Positions 1 through 8,715 are shown, counted from the stretch's first letter. The stretch: 64,000 nucleotides of DNA from Archangium gephyra (GCA_003243425.1 QFQP01000011.1:1-64000), one strand, 5' to 3'. The notes: generated from the letters alone by a model not told the origin. A program made the numbers and translations.

Positions 1-79
1 CGCCCTGTTCGCGACGCCGGTCGCCCTGTTCGCGACGCCGGTCGCCCTGTTCGCGACGCCGGTCGCCCTGTTCGCGACG
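1..79. repeat. 21-bp direct tandem repeat, about 3.8 copies
   Basis: The window opens with an almost perfect head-to-tail array of a 21-bp unit beginning CGCCCTGTTC. Three full copies are followed by 16 bases of a fourth, after which the sequence diverges. The unit is seven codons long, so it keeps every reading frame. The array runs off the left edge, so its total length is unknown. It probably lies in the 3' end of the gene upstream of sctU. Confidence 0.9.
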
Positions 80-115
80 TCACCGTCCGTCGGCGCGGAC
101 GCTGCAGACCTGTAA
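2..115 (+). CDS. C-terminal fragment of an upstream gene with ALFATPV heptad repeats (tentative)
   Basis: In frame 2 the left edge is open and reads repeated ALFATPV heptads, then a short tail ending in AADL and a TAA stop at 113-115. Frame 1 is also open, reading RPVRDAG repeats up to a TGA at 121-123, so the frame is not certain. Frame 2 is preferred because the hydrophobic composition would fit the end of a membrane protein, and sctT often precedes sctU in type III export operons. That identity is inference only, since no diagnostic sequence lies inside the window. Confidence 0.3.
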   Translation, partial: ALFATPVALFATPVALFATPVALFATSPSVGADAADL

Positions 116-174
116 ACCATTGAAATCACCTGATGGGGCGCTGGCGCGGTGGCTGCTCAAGCGTCCGTCAGCCC

Positions 175-1218
175 ATGAGTGAGAAGACGCAGCAACCCAC
201 CCAGAAGAAGCTCGATGACGCGAGGAAGAAGGGCCAGATCCCGCGCAGCAAGCTCTTCACGTCTGCGGCGGTGACGCTCGGTGGGCTCGGCGGCACGCTG
301 GTTTTCGCCAACGACACCGCGCGTCGCTTCACCTCGTGGACCAGCGCGCTTCTTTCCAACCACGACACCTCGCCGATGGCTGCGATGCGGGACGGCGTGT
401 TGGTGCTCGCGCTGTGCGCGCTGCCGAGCCTCGCGGGCGCACTGCTCGCGTCGATCGTCTCGTCGGTCGTCACCACCGGCGGGCTCCAGCTTCAGTCCGA
501 CGCAGTGGCGCCGAAGCTGGAGCGCATCAACTTCATCGAGGGCTTCAAGAAGCTGTTCTCGGTTCGTCAGCTGGTCGACGTGCTCAAGGGCCTGGCGATC
601 GCCGCGGTGCTCTTCGCGATCTTCTGGACCGAGGTGGAGTCGAACGCCCCGCTCGCCTTCACCGCGATGCAGCACGACGGACTCACCGCCTTCTCGGCGC
701 TCATCGCGGTGCTCGAACCGGTCATCGTGAAGTCGGCGGTGCTGCTGATGGTGCTCGGCTTCGGCGACTGGTTCCTCGCGAAGCGCCGCCACATCAAGGA
801 CCTCATGATGTCGCACGAAGAAGTGAAGCAGGAGCACAAGAACTCCGAAGGCGACCCGCACCAGAAGGCGAAGCAGAAGTCGCTCCGCAAGCAGATCGCC
901 AACGGCGGCAGCGCGCGTGGCGTGCAGAAGGCCAGCGCGGTCGTCGTGAACCCGACTCACATCGCGGTCGCGCTCCGGTACGCCGAAGACGAGTGCGACG
1001 CCCCGTACATCGTTGCCAAAGGAAAAGAGGAGGACGCCTTGAAGATCCGTCAGCAGGCCGCCGCGCTCGGCATTCCCGTGGTTCGCGACATTCCGCTCGC
1101 TCGCAGCCTCATTCACTACGACGTCGGCGAAGAGGTCCCTGAGGAGCTGTACCAGGCCGCCGCCGCGATCCTCAAAGTCGCCCTCGAAGAGTCCACCAGG
1201 CAGGAGAACGCGTCGTGA
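175..1218 (+). CDS. sctU: Type III secretion export-apparatus switch protein SctU (FlhB/YscU family)
   Basis: SctU is an inner-membrane component of the type III export apparatus. It switches substrate specificity after autocleavage in its cytoplasmic domain. The ATG at 175 gives 347 aa beginning MSEKTQQPTQKKLDDARKKG, the typical basic start of the family; an upstream ATG at 133 is less likely. Four hydrophobic segments lie in the first half, followed by a charged linker rich in K and E. The autocleavage motif NPTH is at residues 259-262, with the conserved HIAVAL just after it. The stop overlaps the GTG of sctV by four bases. An injectisome rather than a flagellar role is inferred, because gliding myxobacteria generally lack flagella. 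Confidence 0.93.
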   Translation: MSEKTQQPTQKKLDDARKKGQIPRSKLFTSAAVTLGGLGGTLVFANDTARRFTSWTSALLSNHDTSPMAAMRDGVLVLALCALPSLAGALLASIVSSVVTTGGLQLQSDAVAPKLERINFIEGFKKLFSVRQLVDVLKGLAIAAVLFAIFWTEVESNAPLAFTAMQHDGLTAFSALIAVLEPVIVKSAVLLMVLGFGDWFLAKRRHIKDLMMSHEEVKQEHKNSEGDPHQKAKQKSLRKQIANGGSARGVQKASAVVVNPTHIAVALRYAEDECDAPYIVAKGKEEDALKIRQQAAALGIPVVRDIPLARSLIHYDVGEEVPEELYQAAAAILKVALEESTRQENAS

Positions 1219-3272
1219 ACCAGATCCTCTCTCTCGTCGAAAAGATGTTGTCGCGCGCCAAGGCCTCGTCAGACGTGGTGTTGGCCATCGTGATGGCGAT
1301 GATCATCGGCGCGATGATCGTGCCGCTGCCGGAGTGGGCGCTCGACGTCGGCATCGCCATCAACCTCGCGGCGGCGGTCGCGCTGTTGGTCGCCGCGCTC
1401 TACGCGAAGGACGCGCTCAAGGTCGCGTCGTTCCCCACGCTGCTGCTCATCACCACGCTCTTCCGCCTGGCGATGAACGTGTCGTCGACGCGGCTGGCGC
1501 TCTCGGAAGGTCACGCCGGGGAGATCATCCAGGCCTTCGGCGACTTCGTGGTGCGCGGTGACTACGTGGTCGGCGCCGTCATCTTCGCCATCCTCACGCT
1601 CGTGCAGTTCCTCGTCGTCACCAAGGGCGCCGAGCGTGTCGCCGAGGTGAGCGCGCGCTTCACCCTCGACGCGATGCCCGGCAAGCAGATGAGCATCGAC
1701 GCAGACCTGCGCGCCGGCGCCATCAGCCAGGAGCAGGCGCGCGCGCGTCGCCGTGCCCTCGAGCGGGAGTCGCAGCTCTTCGGCTCGATGGACGGCGCGA
1801 TGAAGTTCGTCAAGGGCGACGTCATCGCTGGCCTCGTCATCACGCTCATCAACCTGCTCGGCGGCATCGTCATCGGTGTGCTGCAGAACGGCATGACCGC
1901 GGCCGACGCGGCATCGACCTACGCGCTCATCGCCATCGGTGACGGGCTCGTGTCGCAGATTCCTTCGCTCGCCATCGCGGTCGCGGCGGGCATCGTGGTG
2001 ACGCGGGTGGCGAGCGAGAAAGAAGACGACTCGCTGGGCACCGACATCGGCGCGCAGTTCTTCGGTCAGCACAAGGCGCTCTTCGTGGTCGCCGGCCTCT
2101 GCCTCGCGTTCGCGGCGATGCCGGGCATGCCGCACCTCACCTTCATCGTGATCGCAGCGCTCGCGGTGCTCGTCGGGCTGGGCCTCAAGCGTCTTCGCGC
2201 GAATCCGCAGAACGCGCAGCCGGCGCAGAAGAAGACCGAAGACAAGGTCGCGCCCGCCGCGCAGGCGCCGAAGTTGGAAGAGCAGGTTCAGGCCGTCGCG
2301 CCGCTGCTCCTCGACCTGGGGCCTGAGCTCACCTCGCTCGTCGAGGAAGACGACCAGGCCTTCGTGCACGTCGACCTCAACACCGTGCGCGAGCGGCTGT
2401 TCTTCGACCTCGGCGTTCGGGTTCCGGCCTTCCGCGTTCGCACCGGCGCTCCGGTGGGCGCTCGGGGCTACGCGCTGGCCGTCGACGAGGTGCCTGCGGG
2501 GCGCGGTCAGCTGCCCGAAGGTGAATGCTTCGTCATCGGCAACGCCGCCGACCTGAAGGCCGCCGGCCTCGACGCCACGCCGGCCCAGGACTCGATGGGC
2601 CGCCAGCTCGCCGTCGTGAACGCGTCGAATGAGGTGCTGTCCTCGAAGGGGCTGGTGGGCCGCACCGCCCGTGAGCTGCTCGCCGACCACGTCGCCTTGC
2701 TGCTCAAGAAGCGCGCGGCGCACTTCCTCGGCGTGCAGGAAGTCCAGGCGGCGTTGACGACGCTCGAGAACCAGGCGCCCGCGCTGGTGAAGGAAGCGCT
2801 CAACAAGGTTCCGCTGCCGTTGCTCACCGACGTGCTGCGCAAGCTGCTCCACGAGCAGGTCAGCATTCGCAACCTGCGAGCGATTCTCGATGCGCTGGTG
2901 TCACCGACGACCGAAGGCGACGCCGTTCAGCTCGCAGAGAAGTGCCGCGTCGCGCTCGCCCGGCAGATCAGCCACCAGTTCGCCAACAACGGCCCGTTGT
3001 TCGCGTGGTTGGTCGACCCGGCCGTCGAAGAGACGCTGCGTCAGGGCGGCGCGGCCATCGACCCCAGCGACGCCGGCGCGATCCTCGAAGGCGTCAAGCG
3101 CGTCGCGCGTCAGGGCAAGGGCGTGCTGCTCTCGTCGCCCGATGTTCGCCGCATGCTGCGCCGGTTGATTGAGGGAGCCTTCCCTGAAGTCGCGGTGCTG
3201 ACCTTCAGCGAGCTCGACCCCGAGTTGCAGGTGCGCCCGGTCGGCCGTCTGGTCGCCGTGGCGCAGGGTTGA
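1215..3272 (+). CDS. sctV: Type III secretion export gate protein SctV (FlhA/FHIPEP family)
   Basis: SctV forms the large export gate ring, with an N-terminal membrane part and a C-terminal cytosolic platform for chaperone-substrate complexes. The product is 685 aa, normal for the family. About eight hydrophobic helices occupy roughly the first 310 residues, including the family signature around LFRLAMNVSSTRLAL. A proline/alanine/glutamine-rich linker then leads to the soluble domain from about residue 345. The GTG start at 1215 has AGGAG at 1202-1206, eight bases upstream. It is translationally coupled to sctU and converges with the HU-like gene, 14 bp away. Confidence 0.94.
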   Translation: MNQILSLVEKMLSRAKASSDVVLAIVMAMIIGAMIVPLPEWALDVGIAINLAAAVALLVAALYAKDALKVASFPTLLLITTLFRLAMNVSSTRLALSEGHAGEIIQAFGDFVVRGDYVVGAVIFAILTLVQFLVVTKGAERVAEVSARFTLDAMPGKQMSIDADLRAGAISQEQARARRRALERESQLFGSMDGAMKFVKGDVIAGLVITLINLLGGIVIGVLQNGMTAADAASTYALIAIGDGLVSQIPSLAIAVAAGIVVTRVASEKEDDSLGTDIGAQFFGQHKALFVVAGLCLAFAAMPGMPHLTFIVIAALAVLVGLGLKRLRANPQNAQPAQKKTEDKVAPAAQAPKLEEQVQAVAPLLLDLGPELTSLVEEDDQAFVHVDLNTVRERLFFDLGVRVPAFRVRTGAPVGARGYALAVDEVPAGRGQLPEGECFVIGNAADLKAAGLDATPAQDSMGRQLAVVNASNEVLSSKGLVGRTARELLADHVALLLKKRAAHFLGVQEVQAALTTLENQAPALVKEALNKVPLPLLTDVLRKLLHEQVSIRNLRAILDALVSPTTEGDAVQLAEKCRVALARQISHQFANNGPLFAWLVDPAVEETLRQGGAAIDPSDAGAILEGVKRVARQGKGVLLSSPDVRRMLRRLIEGAFPEVAVLTFSELDPELQVRPVGRLVAVAQG

Positions 3273-3286
3273 ACGAAAACGAAGGC

Positions 3287-3610
3287 TTACTGGCCGGGGT
3301 TCAGCGGAGGAACCTTGCCGTCGGGACCGGGGCGATTGACCCGGTCCTTCAGTTCTTTCCCGGCGCGGAAGAGCAGACCGCGCTTGCTGCGCACGGCGAT
3401 GGGCTCGCCCGTCTTCGGGTTGCGGCCCTGGTAGGCGCCGTAGTGCTTCACGTGAAAAGCGCCGAGCCCGCGAATCTCGATGTTTTCACCCGCGACGAGT
3501 GCGTCCTTCATCGCGCCGAAAATCATTTCGACCGTGGCTTCAGCCTGCTTCTGCGTGACGCCTTTCTTCGCAACGAGAATGTTGACGAGATCGGACTTGA
3601 GCACCGGCAT
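3287..3610 (-). CDS. HU/IHF-family DNA-binding protein
   Basis: This is a 107-aa histone-like protein of the HU/IHF family, which binds and bends DNA as a dimer. The body shows the canonical fold in sequence: an N-terminal helix pair (KSDLVNILVAKKGVTQKQAE), the IEIRGLGAF strand, and the beta-arm segment GRNPKTGEPI followed by AVRSKRGLLFRAGKEL. The tail after residue 90 is a short Pro/Gly extension. The start MPVLKSDLV is standard. The gene stands 87 bp downstream of the yihY-like gene on the same strand and may have its own promoter. HU and IHF subunits cannot be separated from sequence alone; the arm and the RGLGAF strand are somewhat IHF-like. Confidence 0.9.
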   Translation of the reverse strand: MPVLKSDLVNILVAKKGVTQKQAEATVEMIFGAMKDALVAGENIEIRGLGAFHVKHYGAYQGRNPKTGEPIAVRSKRGLLFRAGKELKDRVNRPGPDGKVPPLNPGQ

Positions 3611-3697
3611 TCCCCCAGGGGTGACTGGACCAACGGTCCAGAATCATTGTGGATTTGCCGCGATGCTAGCCACGAAGTGCTCAACCCTGCAAGAAAC

Positions 3698-4987
3698 CTA
3701 CGGTTTTTCCGGTTTGACGGGGCCGTCTTTGGCGAGGTCTGCCCATGAAATTCCCCTGAGTTTCTCGATGGTTTCCTCATCAGCCGAAGAAAACAGCCGG
3801 GCGACGCTCTCGTAGTGCTCGGTGTGCTCGCGGTTCGAGACCCGTGCGGTGCCGCCGACGGCGGCCGAGATGTCGGCAAGCGTCAACGTCGACAGGTCAC
3901 GGGCCGGTTTCAAACCGCCGCGCACGGTGACGGTGAGCAGCTCTTTGGCGAGCAACACCGACACCAGCTCGCGAACGCGCTGCTCCGGGAGCCGCAACGT
4001 GACCGACAAGTGGCGAGGCGTGGGCGCGGCCAACCCTTCGATGGAGGCGCGCGCGACCTGTTCGGCGATGCGCGAGGCGATGAGCTCGTTGCTGCGCGGG
4101 TGTTGCAACAGGTCCTGAAACTCGTCGTGGAAGTCCTTGTGCTCGATGGCGTACGCGAGCCGCGCTCCCGACAGGAGGATGTACCAGGACACGTACACCC
4201 ACACGAGGAAGAGCGGCGCGATGCCCAGCGAGCCGTACACCTTGTTCACGCTGAAGAAGACGTTGGCGATGCCGCCGTAGATGTGGCGCGCGATTTCCCA
4301 CGCCACGCCGGCGATGGCGCCACCGATGAAGGCCGACCGCCAGGGCACCGGCGCGTGGGGCGCGATCTTGTAGAGCAGCGTGAAGAGCGTCACCGCGGTG
4401 ATGGCGCTGCCCAGCATGTACACCTGCGAGGCGAACGGAAACTGCAGCCAGCCGATGACGTTCTTCGCGGTCTGCGTACCGAGCAACGAAATGGCGAACA
4501 GCAGCGGGCCCACCAGCAGCACGCCCGAGTACAACGCGAGGCTCGCGGGAATCGGCCGCTTGATGCGTACCTGCCAGATGTCGTTGAGCGACGCGTCGAG
4601 GTGCCGCAGCATCAGACCCGCCGAGAGCATCACGATGAGAAACGAGAGGCTGCCGGCAGCGCGGGAGTTCGACGCGTTGAGGAAGGTGTGAATCGCCTGC
4701 TCCGACTGAGCACGGCCGCCGGGCGAGAGGATGTCTTCGAAGAACTTCAGCACCAGCGGGTCGATGCGCTTGGCGTTGAAGGCGTGCAGCAGCGAGAAGA
4801 TGACCGCCACCGTCGGCACCAGCGACGTCATGGTGATGAAGGTCAGATTGCCGGCGCGCAGCGCGAGTGACTCACCACGAAACCCCACGACCACGGCGAC
4901 GACCAGCCGCCAGGCCGCGAGCGCACGACGGCCGCACTCCGAAAAGGTCGGCAGGGCCTTCGAGGTCGGGGTGGGGGTCTGCGCCAT
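3698..4987 (-). CDS. YihY/BrkB-family inner-membrane protein
   Basis: This 429-aa protein belongs to the YihY (BrkB, formerly mis-called Rbn) family of inner-membrane proteins, whose function is not established. Residues of about 40-290 hold the conserved six-helix core, including LALRAGNLTFITMTSLVPTV near the start and the YGSLGIAPLFLVWVYVSWYI region with the family's aromatic-rich helices. A soluble C-terminal tail of about 140 residues looks like a winged-helix domain (RHLSVTLRLPEQRVRELVSVLL), as in several deltaproteobacterial members. It is the last gene of the rng-PilZ-yihY group, starting 9 bp after the PilZ stop. Confidence 0.88.
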   Translation of the reverse strand: MAQTPTPTSKALPTFSECGRRALAAWRLVVAVVVGFRGESLALRAGNLTFITMTSLVPTVAVIFSLLHAFNAKRIDPLVLKFFEDILSPGGRAQSEQAIHTFLNASNSRAAGSLSFLIVMLSAGLMLRHLDASLNDIWQVRIKRPIPASLALYSGVLLVGPLLFAISLLGTQTAKNVIGWLQFPFASQVYMLGSAITAVTLFTLLYKIAPHAPVPWRSAFIGGAIAGVAWEIARHIYGGIANVFFSVNKVYGSLGIAPLFLVWVYVSWYILLSGARLAYAIEHKDFHDEFQDLLQHPRSNELIASRIAEQVARASIEGLAAPTPRHLSVTLRLPEQRVRELVSVLLAKELLTVTVRGGLKPARDLSTLTLADISAAVGGTARVSNREHTEHYESVARLFSSADEETIEKLRGISWADLAKDGPVKPEKP

Positions 4988-4996
4988 GTACGAAAC

Positions 4997-5326
4997 TCAG
5001 CGGCGCACGAGAATGCGCTCGACCAGTTCTCGTGAAACCTGCGTGAGCTCGACGAACACCACGCCCATGCCGGGCGTTTCGTCTGGCGTGCCGACCGGCA
5101 CCACGCGCACCACTTCACCCAGCCCCTCGATGATCTCCAGCTCTTCGAAGATCACCGAGAAGCGCAGGTTCACGCGCGTGCCCACCGGGAGCGGAGCGTC
5201 GGACTTGATGAACACACCGCTGCGGCTCAGGTTCATCACGTACTCGTTGATGAACTGCTCCACCGACGAGAAGTCGTGATTGATGGTGCGCCGCGCGTCG
5301 ATGCGCCGGTCGACGGTTCCGCTCAT
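4997..5326 (-). CDS. Small PilZ-domain protein
   Basis: This is a 109-aa single-domain PilZ protein. PilZ domains often bind cyclic di-GMP. The N-terminal arginine motif (DRRIDARR, residues 6-13) and the downstream NLSRSGVFI, matching [D/N]xSxxG, are both present and spaced as in binding-competent members. The rest fits the short myxobacterial PilZ type, with a beta-strand core (GTRVNLRFSV) and a C-terminal helix. It lies 6 bp after rng and 9 bp before the yihY-like gene, so it is almost certainly co-transcribed with both. Ligand binding is inferred from motif conservation. Confidence 0.88.
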   Translation of the reverse strand: MSGTVDRRIDARRTINHDFSSVEQFINEYVMNLSRSGVFIKSDAPLPVGTRVNLRFSVIFEELEIIEGLGEVVRVVPVGTPDETPGMGVVFVELTQVSRELVERILVRR

Positions 5327-5332
5327 GCAGGG

Positions 5333-7669
5333 CTACTCCTGTGAGCCACCACCACCGTTGGCAGGCGCTGACGGCGGCGGGTTGGGAGGCGACGACGGCC
5401 GCGGGTTGTTCTGATTCTGGTTCTGCTGCTGGCGGTTCTGATTGTTTCCACCCCCGCCGCCACCGCCACCGTTGCCACGATTGCGGTCTCGGTTGCGCTC
5501 GCGATCGCGACGGCTGCCGCGTTCGTTGCGGTCGTTGTTGCCGCCGCGCTCACCGCGGTCGTTGCGATCGCCTCGTTCGTTGCGATCTCCGCCGCGCTCG
5601 TTGCGCTCACCACCGCCGCGCTCGTTGCGGTCGAACTTGGCCTCGTTGCTGCCGGGCTTGCGCGCGTTCGAATAATTCGCCGAGTCGTACTCCACCTGCG
5701 TGCCCGCGACCTTCACCTCGAAGCCCGCCATGGCGCGCGCGTGAATGTCGTACTGCTCGCGGTGGAAGTCGCTGCGCGACTTGACCTGAATGGTCTTGTT
5801 GAATCGGTCCATCAGGTGACGGAGCTCGTCACGCTCTTCGCCCTGCAGCACGTTGGCGACTTCAGGCTGGCACTGCACGACCATCGTCGGGTCTTTGTAC
5901 GCCCCCGCCGAGCGGCGCAGCTCGCGGAAGATCTCGTACGCCACCGTGGTGGCGGTCTTCACGTAGCCCTGCCCCGCGCAGTAGCCGCAGTTTTCGTGCA
6001 GCACGCGGCCGATCGACTCGCGCACGCGCTTGCGCGTCATCTCGACGAGGCCGAGCTCGCTGATGCGCAGCACGTTGGTCTTCGCCTTGTCGCGACCGAG
6101 CGCCTCGTGGAGCGACTTGAAGACCTTGTCGCGGTTCTGCTGCTTCTCCATGTCGATGAAGTCGCAGATGATGATGCCTCCGATGTTGCGGAGCCGGAGC
6201 TGGTAGACGATCTCCTTGGCCGCCTCGGTGTTGATCTTCACGATCGTGTCTTCGAGGTTCTTTTTGCCGACGTAACGGCCCGAGTTCACGTCGATGGCCG
6301 TCAGCGCCTCGGCCTGATCGATGATCAGGTAGCCGCCGGAACGCAGCCACACCTTGCGAGCCGTCGCGCGCTTGATCTCCTCCTCGATGCCGTAGGCGTC
6401 GAAGATCGGCTCCTCGGCGTCGTGGAGCACCACGCGCTCCTTGAGCGTGGGGTCCTGCGCCTCGACGAAGCGCTGCACGCGCTCGAACTCTTCGCGGTCG
6501 TCGATGATCAGCTTCTCGATGTCCTGCGCGAAGAGGTCACGCGTGGCGCGCAGAATGAGATCGAGGTCGGGGTGCATGAGGCCCGCGCGGTGCACCTTCT
6601 CGCTCTTGCGAACCGTCTCGTTCCACACCTCGATGAGGAAGCGGATGTCGGCCTCGAGCTTCTCCTGCGGCACGTTCTCGGCGACGGTGCGAACGATGAA
6701 CCCGGTGCCCGGCGGGCGCAGCCGCTCGACGGTGTCGCGCAGACGGCGGCGCTCCTTCTCGTTGCCGATGCGGCGGCTGATGCCGACGTGATCGACGGTC
6801 GGCATGAACACCAGGTGACGACCGGGAATCGAGATGTGCGACGTGATGCGCGCACCCTTGGTGCCGATGGGGTCCTTCGAGACCTGAACCAGGACTTCCT
6901 GGCCGACCTTGAGGAGATCTTCGATGCGCTGCTGCTTCTTGGGCTCGGGCTTGCGCTCGTGTTTGCGCTCGCGATCACGATTGCGGTCCTTGTTCTTGTC
7001 GTCCTTGTCCTTGAACCGGACGTCGCGCGGGGCGGTGGTCTTCGGCGCCTCGAGCTTGTCCGTCTCGGCAGGTGCCGGCGGCGTCACCGGCGCTCCCTGT
7101 GTTTCGACCGCCACCGCGAGCACTTCCGCGCCCGTGGGAGCCGGCGTGGCGTCGCTCACCGCAGCCGCGACGACCTCGGCACCGCTCGGCGCTTCAGACG
7201 CGGTCACCGCAGCAGCGATGACCTCCGCACCCGACGTGGTCTCGATGACCGGCTCGACCGGCGCGGCGTCGACGAGCGCTGGCGCCCCTTCAGGAGGCGT
7301 GGCTTCACCCGACGTGACTGCAATCGCCTCAGGTGACGGCGCGACCGTCTCGGTCTCTTCGGTGTGCTCTTCGGGAACTTCCGGCACTTCTTCGTCGTGC
7401 TCGCCTTCAGTGAGCTCGAACTCGTGACGGGTGACGTCAGGGTCGAACAGCACGTCGCCGACGTAGAGGAACGCGGCCTTGTCGAGCCCGATGTCGACGA
7501 ACGCAGCCTGCATGCCCGGGAGCACGCGGGTGACGCGCCCCTTGTAGATGTTGCCGACAATGCCCTTGTCTTTTTTTCGCTCGAGATAGAACTCAGCGAT
7601 GTGGCCCTGCTCGACCAGCGCGACGCGGGTCTCCCGACCGGCGGCGTTGATCACGAGAACGCTGCTCAT
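5333..7669 (-). CDS. rng: Rne/Rng-family ribonuclease with large insertion in the S1 domain
   Basis: This is an RNase E/G endoribonuclease of 778 aa. The S1 domain begins at about residue 35 (GIVGNIYKGRVTRVLPGMQAAFVDIG) but is split by a low-complexity insert at about 78-247. The insert is acidic and Ala/Pro-rich with repeated GAEV(I/V/L)A(A/V)AV units, then a Lys/Arg/Asp-rich patch. The S1 fold resumes at IEDLLKVGQEVLVQVSK. Catalytic-domain hallmarks follow: TAIDVNSG with D460, the DFIDM motif at 503-507, and a zinc-link CxxC at C561/C564. The last 100 residues are repeats of RNERG-type units, poly-Gly and Gln/Asn/Pro-rich sequence, probably RNA-binding and disordered. It is the first gene of a three-gene group. 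Confidence 0.92.
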   Translation of the reverse strand: MSSVLVINAAGRETRVALVEQGHIAEFYLERKKDKGIVGNIYKGRVTRVLPGMQAAFVDIGLDKAAFLYVGDVLFDPDVTRHEFELTEGEHDEEVPEVPEEHTEETETVAPSPEAIAVTSGEATPPEGAPALVDAAPVEPVIETTSGAEVIAAAVTASEAPSGAEVVAAAVSDATPAPTGAEVLAVAVETQGAPVTPPAPAETDKLEAPKTTAPRDVRFKDKDDKNKDRNRDRERKHERKPEPKKQQRIEDLLKVGQEVLVQVSKDPIGTKGARITSHISIPGRHLVFMPTVDHVGISRRIGNEKERRRLRDTVERLRPPGTGFIVRTVAENVPQEKLEADIRFLIEVWNETVRKSEKVHRAGLMHPDLDLILRATRDLFAQDIEKLIIDDREEFERVQRFVEAQDPTLKERVVLHDAEEPIFDAYGIEEEIKRATARKVWLRSGGYLIIDQAEALTAIDVNSGRYVGKKNLEDTIVKINTEAAKEIVYQLRLRNIGGIIICDFIDMEKQQNRDKVFKSLHEALGRDKAKTNVLRISELGLVEMTRKRVRESIGRVLHENCGYCAGQGYVKTATTVAYEIFRELRRSAGAYKDPTMVVQCQPEVANVLQGEERDELRHLMDRFNKTIQVKSRSDFHREQYDIHARAMAGFEVKVAGTQVEYDSANYSNARKPGSNEAKFDRNERGGGERNERGGDRNERGDRNDRGERGGNNDRNERGSRRDRERNRDRNRGNGGGGGGGGNNQNRQQQNQNQNNPRPSSPPNPPPSAPANGGGGSQE

Positions 7670-7985
7670 GGACGAATCCGTTCTGCACAGCTCGGCGCAC
7701 AGGCCCCACGGACGGGAACGAGGGGTTCACTGACACCAATGGCTGCACAATGAGGCAGGAGGCGGCGCCACTCGCACGAACATCACGCTGTGGTGTCACT
7801 CCGCGAAGGTCGACCACCTGACCCCCTGCCGGTTGAATCGTTGAACTCAGTGCACTTCTTCGCGCTGAGCCGACTTTGCTCCACCCTGCTGTGGGTGCGG
7901 ACCTGACGTCGGTCCGTTTCGAGCCCCGTCTAAAAAAGTAGTTGTCGCAGCAAGCGTTTCACGAAACGCCGGGCGAGGAAATCTT
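7670..7985. other. Intergenic region upstream of rng
   Basis: These 316 bp separate the rng start from the stop of the DUF3052-like gene, both on the minus strand. No convincing coding sequence was found. The region must hold the rng promoter, but no clear -35/-10 pair was recognised. Near the distal end there is an AT-rich TAAAAAAGTA stretch (7931-7940) and, at about 7954-7969, a short hairpin GCGTTT...AAACGC. The T-run on the minus strand lies about 18 bases beyond that hairpin, so it is at best a weak terminator for the acyP-DUF3052 pair. Confidence 0.5.
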
Positions 7986-8420
7986 TTACGCCCGGACTTC
8001 TGGAATCTCAGGCCGCGGCGAGCTGCCTTTTCGCTGCAATTTCAGAGCATTCCACGCGGGGTCGAGCATCAACCGCCGGGTGTCGTGGAGCCCGAGCTCG
8101 AGGGCCGCGAAGCGCACGAACTCTTCGCTGGGCGAATACGCGTCGCCGTTCGAAGGGAAGCAGACCCACACCCAGCCGGTCACCGACATCTTCTGCGTGG
8201 CGCGCGCGAGGTGATCGATGAGCGCGGGCTTGGTCGACGAGAACAACACCTGCACGTCGAGACCGAGAGGTGACGCGTCGATGAAGGCCACACCTTCTGG
8301 CAGCGGTTCGAGCGCCACCATGAAGCCCTCGGGCGGCTGGTGCACGCACACGTTCATACCGGGGCGAATGCCCAACAGAGACGAAAGGGGAGCGAGGAGA
8401 AGACCGCCTCCGAAACTCAT
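7986..8420 (-). CDS. DUF3052-like protein
   Basis: This 144-aa protein resembles the DUF3052 family, small proteins of unknown function. It shows the family layout: an LGIRPGMNV opening, a central strand-helix region with DVQVLFSSTKPALIDHL, the VTGWVWVCFPS strand, a hydrophobic helix (VRFAALELGL) and the closing LDPAWNALKLQRK. The ATG at 8418-8420 overlaps the acyP stop (ATGA), so this start is preferred to an upstream in-frame ATG. The pair is translationally coupled, but no functional link to acylphosphatase is known. Confidence 0.78.
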   Translation of the reverse strand: MSFGGGLLLAPLSSLLGIRPGMNVCVHQPPEGFMVALEPLPEGVAFIDASPLGLDVQVLFSSTKPALIDHLARATQKMSVTGWVWVCFPSNGDAYSPSEEFVRFAALELGLHDTRRLMLDPAWNALKLQRKGSSPRPEIPEVRA

Positions 8421-8695
8421 CGCCGGACCTCGAAGGTGGTGAAGGGCGTGTCGACAGGCTGCTCGGTGACCTGCACGTCTTTCACGTGCGCTGCGTCGGG
8501 GCCGCGGTTGCACCAGGTGACGAAGCGCTCGAGCAGCTCCGAGCTGCCTTCGGCGACCACCTCGACCTCACCGCTCGGCAGGTTGCGCACCCAGCCCTTC
8601 ACGCCCAGCCGCATCGCCTCGTCACGGGTGGACGCGCGATACGAGACGCCCTGCACGAGCCCGATGATGCGAAGGTGAACGCGACGGAGCGCCAT
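8417..8695 (-). CDS. acyP: Acylphosphatase
   Basis: This 92-aa protein is an acylphosphatase, hydrolysing carboxyl-phosphate bonds in the cytoplasm. The signature is complete: GLVQGVSYRAST, whose Arg in the phosphate cradle corresponds to the usual GxVQGVxxRxxT, and later VKGWVRNLPSGEVEVVAEG, which carries the catalytic Asn of GWVRN. The start MALRRVHLRI gives the normal family length. Its stop overlaps the start of the DUF3052-like gene by four bases. Only 20 bp separate it from the divergent methyltransferase gene, so the two genes must share a compact promoter region or have overlapping promoters. Confidence 0.93.
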   Translation of the reverse strand: MALRRVHLRIIGLVQGVSYRASTRDEAMRLGVKGWVRNLPSGEVEVVAEGSSELLERFVTWCNRGPDAAHVKDVQVTEQPVDTPFTTFEVRR

Positions 8696-8715
8696 GGAGG
8701 CGCGGGCTCTAGCAC

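Noticed and set aside
157..1116. Long minus-strand ORF opposite sctU (319 aa)
   Set aside because: Codon composition is a mirror of the sctU gene, with Arg/His/Glu-rich sequence and no domain; it is a shadow of high-GC coding DNA.
1269..2852. 527-aa minus-strand ORF opposite sctV
   Set aside because: Low-complexity Arg/His/Asp/Glu-rich translation typical of an antisense frame; sctV is well supported on the plus strand.
5741..7336. 531-aa plus-strand ORF opposite rng
   Set aside because: No recognised motif and composition of an antisense frame; rng has its catalytic motifs on the other strand.
7930..7975. Hairpin with nearby T-run downstream of the DUF3052-like gene
   Set aside because: The T-run is about 18 bases away from the hairpin and the stem is only six to seven pairs, so it was not listed as a terminator.
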